Source of the DNA: Ardenticatenales bacterium
GTDB taxonomy: Bacteria > Chloroflexota > Anaerolineae > Promineifilales > Promineifilaceae
Assembly: GCA_020634515.1 (NCBI GenBank)
Contig: JACKBL010000004.1
Location: 124,001 to 188,000, forward strand
Length of the DNA: 64,000 bases
Reading direction: 5' to 3'
This document shows, piece after piece, positions 59,690-64,000 of the stretch. The notes beneath the pieces were generated by a model that did no database searches, had not been told where the DNA came from, and worked only from the letters and a program-made list of their open reading frames with translations. A program made the position numbers and the translations under genes. Each line of letters opens with the position of its first letter. Position 1 is the first letter of the stretch.

Positions 59690-60349
59690 ATGATGATGAG
59701 CAAAAAAGAGATTTTGGAAACAGACACTACCGTCGAGACCTGGCTATCGCTGACGGACGCGGCCAACCGGCTGGGGGTTCATCCGGCCACATTGCGCCGC
59801 TGGGCAGACCAGGCGGAATTCCCGGTGATGCTCACGCCAGGCGGCCATCGCCGCTTCGCCCTGACGGACATTCAGCGGTTTATCGCGCAGCGGCGGCAAG
59901 AGGCGCGCCCGGCGCATACTCTGGAATTGGTGCTGGCGGAGAAGGCGTTGAGCCACACACGCACGGAAATCGTGGGACTGGGGGAAGCGCGGTGGCTGAC
60001 CTCGTTTGATGAAGAAGACCGGGCGCGCAAGCGACTGTTGGGGCGGCGGCTGATGGGGCTGCTGCTGCAATATGTGTCGGCGGATGGGGAGGATGGGGCG
60101 GATGCCGGCAGCCTCCTCACCGAAGTACGCGCCATTGCCAACGAATACGCCGCCAACGCCCTGAACGCGGGGCTGTCATTGACAGAGGCAATGCAAGCCA
60201 CCATGTTTTTCCGCGACACGCTGATGGAAGTAGCCATTGATTTGCCAGACAGCGTGAAAGTCCGGCCCCAGGCGCGCAAAAAACTCCTGCGCCGCATCAA
60301 CACGGTGCTAAACGTGATCCAGCTAGCGATGGCCGAGGCGTATGCTTGA
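59690..60349 (+). CDS. MerR/HTH_17-type DNA-binding protein with helical C-terminal domain
   Basis: A 219-residue protein. Residues about 15-65 are an excisionase/MerR-like helix-turn-helix (LSLTDAANRLGVHPATLRRW, LTPGGHRRFALTDIQRFI). The C-terminal 130 residues are helical (ARKRLLGRRLMGLLLQYVSA, LTEVRAIANEYAANALNAGL, AMQATMFFRDTLMEVAIDLP), like the RsbR-N/DUF-type all-helical domains seen in Chloroflexota and Actinobacteria regulators. GGAAGG lies eight bases before the ATG. It directly precedes a small membrane protein with which it may act. Confidence 0.8.
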   Translation: MMMSKKEILETDTTVETWLSLTDAANRLGVHPATLRRWADQAEFPVMLTPGGHRRFALTDIQRFIAQRRQEARPAHTLELVLAEKALSHTRTEIVGLGEARWLTSFDEEDRARKRLLGRRLMGLLLQYVSADGEDGADAGSLLTEVRAIANEYAANALNAGLSLTEAMQATMFFRDTLMEVAIDLPDSVKVRPQARKKLLRRINTVLNVIQLAMAEAYA

Positions 60350-60375
60350 GCCACTCAAAGAGGGAATTTCCGATT

Positions 60376-60531
60376 ATGGCCCGCAAACAGCGTAACGTTT
60401 CCCACATGCCCGGCGACTCTACATTTTATGAGAAGGTTGTGCCGGCATTACTCGTCGGCCTGGGGATTATCATGGTCATTTTGATTGTCGTCGCTGCCGG
60501 CATTCTCCTCGGCCTCATCCCCTTCCAATAA
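60376..60531 (+). CDS. Small single-pass membrane protein
   Basis: A 51-residue protein: a polar N-terminus (MARKQRNVSHMPGDSTFYEK) and one hydrophobic helix (VVPALLVGLGIIMVILIVVA and on). AGAGGGAA lies ahead of ATG 60376. It starts 26 bases after the preceding regulator gene. No family recognised. Confidence 0.65.
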   Translation: MARKQRNVSHMPGDSTFYEKVVPALLVGLGIIMVILIVVAAGILLGLIPFQ

Positions 60532-60544
60532 CCCAACCGTCAAC

Positions 60545-60594
60545 GTAACTACTAACACGCTCTGGAGATTAGACCCATTGGGCTTAGCAGTTAC
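60545..60594. repeat. Deleted form of the GTAAC-ended repeat (50 bp)
   Basis: GTAACTACTAACACGCTCTGG, AGATTAGACCCATT, GGGCTTAGCAGTTAC: both termini and the left inner arm are kept, the centre is lost. Confidence 0.75.
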
Positions 60595-60630
60595 CCGTCA
60601 ACAACCAATCACCCACCCCCTAGTAAACTC

Positions 60631-61365
60631 ATGTCCATCAACCTCATTCTCCCCTTCATTTCCTCCGCCGTCATGCTCGCCTTCACCCTTTTCGTGCTGC
60701 AACGGTACCTCGTGCGCCGCAAACTGCACTTCCTCTTCTGGGGCATCGGGCTGGCCATGTTCGGCGCGGGCAGCTTCGCCGAAGCGTACCTGGCCCTGGC
60801 CTGGAACAAATGGGTCTTTTTCATGTGGTACTTCTTCGGCGCGGTCCTCAACGCCGGCTGGATCGGGCACGGCACGGTCTATTTACTCTTCCGCAAGAAA
60901 TGGGTCCACATCCTCACGGCCATCCTCATCCTGGGCAGCCTGGGGGCGCTGGTGTTGATGCTGCAAATCATGCCCCGCCTCGACGCTTCCCAGTTCACCA
61001 CGTCGCTACCCATTAGTGAGCAATACCGGAATATTATGCCGGCAGTCAGCGACGGCGGCGCTGTCCGCCTCACCACCCCCTTCTTCAACATCTACGGCCT
61101 CGTCACCCTCGTCGGCGGCGCGCTCTGGTCCTCCTACCTCTTCTGGCGCAAGCGCGTCCTGCCCAACCGCGTCGTCGCCAACGTCCTCATCGCCGTCGGC
61201 GCCCTCTCCATCGGCTTCGCCAGCACCCTCACCCGCCTCGGCTACGGCTCACTCCTCTATTTGGGCGAACTGATCGCCGCCACCCTCATGTTCGCCGGCT
61301 TCCTCACCGCCGCCCGCCCGGAAACCCGCGGCGAAACCACCGCGCCCGCGCGAGCGCGCGCCTGA
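60631..61365 (+). CDS. Hypothetical seven-helix membrane protein
   Basis: A 244-residue integral membrane protein with about seven hydrophobic segments and the motifs HFLFWGIGLAMFGAGSFAEA, GAVLNAGWIGHGTVYLLF and IYGLVTLVGGALWSSYLFWR. The pattern recalls the 7TM/DUF families near bacterial sensor regions, but I cannot assign a family. The ATG lies after a short A/C-rich leader and has no strong Shine-Dalgarno sequence. The 240 bases downstream (61366-61604) hold GC-rich hairpins, among them CAGGGG...CCCCTG followed by T residues on the minus strand. Confidence 0.7.
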   Translation: MSINLILPFISSAVMLAFTLFVLQRYLVRRKLHFLFWGIGLAMFGAGSFAEAYLALAWNKWVFFMWYFFGAVLNAGWIGHGTVYLLFRKKWVHILTAILILGSLGALVLMLQIMPRLDASQFTTSLPISEQYRNIMPAVSDGGAVRLTTPFFNIYGLVTLVGGALWSSYLFWRKRVLPNRVVANVLIAVGALSIGFASTLTRLGYGSLLYLGELIAATLMFAGFLTAARPETRGETTAPARARA

Positions 61366-61604
61366 AACAAAACGGACCGGCGCAACCCGCCCGGCCACCG
61401 CAAAAAACAGGGGCGGCGCAAGCCCACGACGCCCCCCTGATAAAGCCTCCCGTTGGTAGACGATATGGCGTCGTGTCAGCACCCGGCTGGCACGGCGCTT
61501 TATCGTTTTCCCCATCTCCCAACTAACAACCCGCAACTCCCAACTAACAACTCCCCTCCAAAATGATACAATAGTCTCCTAACCATTCACTCCCGGAGAC
61601 GCCC

Positions 61605-61829
61605 ATGTGCCGTAACATCAAAAAACTACGCTATTCTGACCGCCTTCCCACCGACGCCGAACTGCATGACGCCGCCCTCCAGTTCGTGCGCAAAATCAGC
61701 GGCTACCGCGCCCCCTCGCGCGCCAACCAGGTCGCCTTCGACCAGGCCGTCGCCGACGTCGCCGCCGCCGCCCGCGCCCTCTTCGCCGCCCTCCCCGCCC
61801 CACCTGCCGCCACCGACGAGATCGCCTGA
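61605..61829 (+). CDS. DUF2277 family protein
   Basis: A 74-residue protein starting MCRNIKKLRYSDRLPTDAEL and continuing AALQFVRKISGYRAPSRANQ and FDQAVADVAAAARALFAAL, which is the full-length DUF2277 pattern. The invariant MCRNIK start fixes the initiation codon; GGAG stands ahead. Function unknown. It is followed after five bases by the peptidase/HD fusion gene. Confidence 0.92.
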   Translation: MCRNIKKLRYSDRLPTDAELHDAALQFVRKISGYRAPSRANQVAFDQAVADVAAAARALFAALPAPPAATDEIA

Positions 61830-61834
61830 TCAAC

Positions 61835-63067
61835 ATGGAATCCCCCCAGCCCGCCAAAGTCCCACCGCCCGGATTTGCCCACCGCGCCACCCTCAACCTC
61901 GCTTCGCCGTGGATGACGTTGGGGCTAAACCTGCTCGGGCTGCTGCTGCTCCTTCTCTGGGGGTGGGCTTTTTGGCGCGCCGGCGCGTGGCTGCGTCCCG
62001 AATTGCGGCTGCTGGCATCCGCCCTACACAGCCTGCGCGTCCATCTAAACCTCCCCCTCCTCATCGGCGTCATGCTGCTGGTCGTCATCCTGCACGAAGC
62101 CGCGCATGGCCTGTTTTTCTGGCTCTTCACCCGCGAACGCCCCACCTTTGGCGTGGGGCTGCTCTACGCCTACGCCGCCGCCCCCGGCTGGTATCTGCCG
62201 CGCAACCAGTTCATCATCATCGGCCTGGCCCCGCTGGTTCTCCTCTCCGCCATCGGCCTGATTGGCCTGCCCTGGCTGCCCTTCCCTTGGGTTCCCCCCC
62301 TCCTCGTCGGCCTGATCATCAACGCCGCCGGCGCGGCGGGCGACCTCTACGTGGTGGCCCGCCTGCTGCGCCAGCCCCGCGCCGCCCTCGTGCGTGACGA
62401 AGGGGCCACGATGGTCCTGTTCACACCCGTGGCGGACGTTCTGCCCGATTTGCGCCGACGCTGGTGGGCATTGGCGGCGGGGTTCGGCATGGCCGAAGCG
62501 CAAGCGAAGGCGCTGTTCGCCGACCTGTGTGCCCATTACGCCCCCCGCCCCTACCACAATCTGACGCACATCCACCATCTGCTGCAACTGGCGGACGAGT
62601 ATGACACGGATATGCCGGCATTCCACCTGGCTATCTGGTATCACGACGTCATCTACGACCCGCGCGCGGGCGATAACGAGGCTCTTAGCGCGGACTATGC
62701 GCAAAACAATCTGGCGGGACTGGTCCCCCACCTCATTCTGGACCACGCCGCCGCCCTCATCCGCGCCACCACGCACCGCGCCATCCCCGACGATCCCGCC
62801 GCCCGGCTGCTGCTGGACCTGGACCTGAGCATCCTGGCGACAAGCGCGGACGTGTACACACGTTATCAGGAGGCGATTCGTCGGGAATATGCCGGCATCC
62901 CCGACAACCTTTACCACCTGGGACGACAACAAGTGCTGGCAGCATTCCTGGCGCGCCCGCGCATCTTCCTCACGGAAGCGCTGGCCCACCTGGAACCCCC
63001 CGCCCGCCGCAACCTCCACGCCGAATTAACCGCCTCGCGTCCTGCACCCCACGAGGGACGGGTATAA
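61835..63067 (+). CDS. DUF3267-like M50 peptidase fused to HD-domain phosphohydrolase
   Basis: A 410-residue fusion. Residues 25-180 are a membrane metalloprotease-like domain of the DUF3267 type with about five helices. Its zinc motif HEAAH (87-91) lies in VVILHEAAHGLFFWLF, and NAAGAAGDLYVVARLL supplies a conserved Asp. Residues 200-405 are a COG4339-type HD hydrolase: RPYHNLTHIHHLLQLADEYD, FHLAIWYHDVIYDP (HD at 270-271), and a later LLDLDLSILATSADVYTRYQ. Both active sites appear intact. The stop of the DUF2277 gene is five bases upstream, so they are coupled. Confidence 0.87.
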   Translation: MESPQPAKVPPPGFAHRATLNLASPWMTLGLNLLGLLLLLLWGWAFWRAGAWLRPELRLLASALHSLRVHLNLPLLIGVMLLVVILHEAAHGLFFWLFTRERPTFGVGLLYAYAAAPGWYLPRNQFIIIGLAPLVLLSAIGLIGLPWLPFPWVPPLLVGLIINAAGAAGDLYVVARLLRQPRAALVRDEGATMVLFTPVADVLPDLRRRWWALAAGFGMAEAQAKALFADLCAHYAPRPYHNLTHIHHLLQLADEYDTDMPAFHLAIWYHDVIYDPRAGDNEALSADYAQNNLAGLVPHLILDHAAALIRATTHRAIPDDPAARLLLDLDLSILATSADVYTRYQEAIRREYAGIPDNLYHLGRQQVLAAFLARPRIFLTEALAHLEPPARRNLHAELTASRPAPHEGRV

Positions 63068-63141
63068 CCCGGTTTTCCGATTGGTTCATTCGTGGGGAGC
63101 CGCGTCAGACCCGGCGGGTCGCTTGCTCCAGGCATCTGACT

Positions 63142-64000
63142 ATGCGAAACACGTTCAAATCACGAACCGCTCCCCCCACCTATGACGTCAACCTGCGCGC
63201 CCCGTTCGTGCGGCGGCTGCTGTGGGGCGCGGGCGTGGGCGCGACCATCTACCTGCTGGCGGGCTTCTTCCTCTTCCCGACGGACAGGCTGTATCCGTGG
63301 TTAGGGCTGCTGACGTGGGCCGTTTGCCTCGGCTGCGCCTGGCTGCTGCGCCGCGGCAACGTGGAAGCGGCGGCGCGGTGGCTGCTGGCGGGCTTGTTTT
63401 GGCCGCTGGCGGCTGCCAGCCAGCAGTACGGCGTGGGCAGCCCGAGTAATGCGCTGTTCGTGGGCGGCATCATTATCAGCGGGCTGGTGATCGGCGGCTG
63501 GTTCCTCCGCTTTTGGACGGCGGCCTGCGGTGGCTGGCTGCTGCTGGCGACGCTGGGGCAAGGGATGGGCATGTGGGGGCCGCCGGCCAGCCGGGAATGG
63601 TTGGCGGGATGGGTTCTGTTTTGGTGGGTGGTTTTTGCCGGCACGGCCTGGCTCGTGTGGCTATATGCCGGCAATCTGGAACACACCGCCCGCGTCTCAC
63701 AAGGACAAACCGCCGCCCTCGCCCACACCCTCGCCGCCCTCACGCACACCGACAACCTGGACACCTTCCTGGGGCAGGCGCTGCAAGCCATCGCCGCCCA
63801 ACTCCAGGCGGACACCGTCACCCTCTGGTTCCACGATCCGGCGCAAGACGTCCTCGCCCTGCGCATCGCCTACATCAAAGGCGAGATCACCCCCCAGGCG
63901 CAAATTCAACCGCAGCCGCCGCCCCCCACCCCCGTGGCGGAGATTCCCTTGTGGGCGGAGCTGCAAGCCACCCGCCGCCCCATTCTCGTGGACGACGTCT
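63142..64000 (+). CDS. Membrane sensor protein with GAF domain, 3' end outside window
   Basis: An open frame of 286 codons reaching the window end. After a polar N-terminus it has about five to six hydrophobic segments (residues about 17-180: LLWGAGVGATIYLLAGFFLF, ALFVGGIIISGLVIGGWFLR, WVLFWWVVFAGTAWLVWLYA). A linker with coiled-coil character follows (SQGQTAALAHTLAALTHTDN), then the start of a GAF domain (LQADTVTLWFHDPAQDVLAL). Such N-terminal arrangements usually lead to a histidine kinase or a GGDEF output, which is not visible here. ATG at 63142 chosen; no strong ribosome-binding site. Confidence 0.8.
   Translation, partial: MRNTFKSRTAPPTYDVNLRAPFVRRLLWGAGVGATIYLLAGFFLFPTDRLYPWLGLLTWAVCLGCAWLLRRGNVEAAARWLLAGLFWPLAAASQQYGVGSPSNALFVGGIIISGLVIGGWFLRFWTAACGGWLLLATLGQGMGMWGPPASREWLAGWVLFWWVVFAGTAWLVWLYAGNLEHTARVSQGQTAALAHTLAALTHTDNLDTFLGQALQAIAAQLQADTVTLWFHDPAQDVLALRIAYIKGEITPQAQIQPQPPPPTPVAEIPLWAELQATRRPILVDDV

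Larger units (their letters stand above)
597..63673. repeat. Highly iterated palindrome TGCCGGCA, about 80 copies
   Basis: The octamer TGCCGGCA, its own reverse complement, is scattered over genes and gaps alike (for example 6150, 7627, 10551, 15644, 21409, 29434, 30165, 35908, 39730, 42934, 50611, 52065, 60103). I count about 80 by eye; with this base composition one would expect about two. It is comparable to the HIP1 octamer of cyanobacteria in form, not in sequence. Confidence 0.9.

Overview
The window looks like a chromosomal stretch of a high-GC bacterium, most likely a member of the Chloroflexota (Anaerolineae-like). I base this on gene content: split sugar and branched-chain ABC transporters, DUF2277, DUF3253 and DUF2202 genes, a BTAD-type regulator, ELWxxDGT-repeat proteins, large STAND/AAA ATPases, and lipoproteins with classical lipoboxes. 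The assignment is inference; there is no rRNA or other taxonomic marker. I saw no tRNA, rRNA, CRISPR array or transposase gene.

Layout. 0-4 kb: 3' part of an acyl-CoA ligase, a DUF3253 gene, an excisionase-type HTH gene, and a sigma-like gene overlapping an unknown gene. 4-11.5 kb: a sugar uptake and signalling locus with a double-headed binding lipoprotein, ATPase, permease, an ABC-ATPase/histidine-kinase fusion, and a divergent REC-LuxR-REC regulator. 11.5-18 kb: an unusual envelope cassette with a bPBP pseudo-transpeptidase, a SEDS (FtsW/RodA) polymerase fused to a STAND-like ATPase, and an AAA protein with an effector-associated-like tail. 18-29.5 kb: an ELWxxDGT surface protein, a PAC2 protein, two OmpR/kinase pairs, a sulfotransferase and a YHYH lipoprotein. 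30-36 kb: PadR regulator, hydrolase, DUF2202 lipoprotein, acyltransferase, double Usp and Na/Pi symporter. 36.6-43.9 kb: a nagA remnant, a PatZ-like acetyltransferase, pyrC-pyrB behind a terminator leader, an atypical response regulator and a LysW-like protein. 44-47 kb: a GNAT gene and an AT-richer restriction-modification unit. 47-55 kb: a liv-type ABC operon with two hydrolases. 55-58 kb: a BTAD regulator and a decayed AAA/DUF4276 (AbiL-like) defence pair. 58-64 kb: an MBL-TetR operon and envelope-sensing genes, ending in a cut-off GAF sensor.

Two sequence-level phenomena cut across these genes. First, the palindrome TGCCGGCA occurs about 80 times by eye, and at most sites the sequence switches from G/T-rich to C/A-rich, giving a mosaic of skew domains inside single genes. 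Second, intergenic space is filled by several families of short palindromic, non-autonomous repeats. One copy sits in frame inside the DUF4276 gene with a 7-bp target duplication that restores the conserved protein when removed.

The strongest candidates for an undescribed system are the pseudo-PBP / SEDS-ATPase / AAA cassette at 11.5-18 kb and the TGCCGGCA-linked skew switching.
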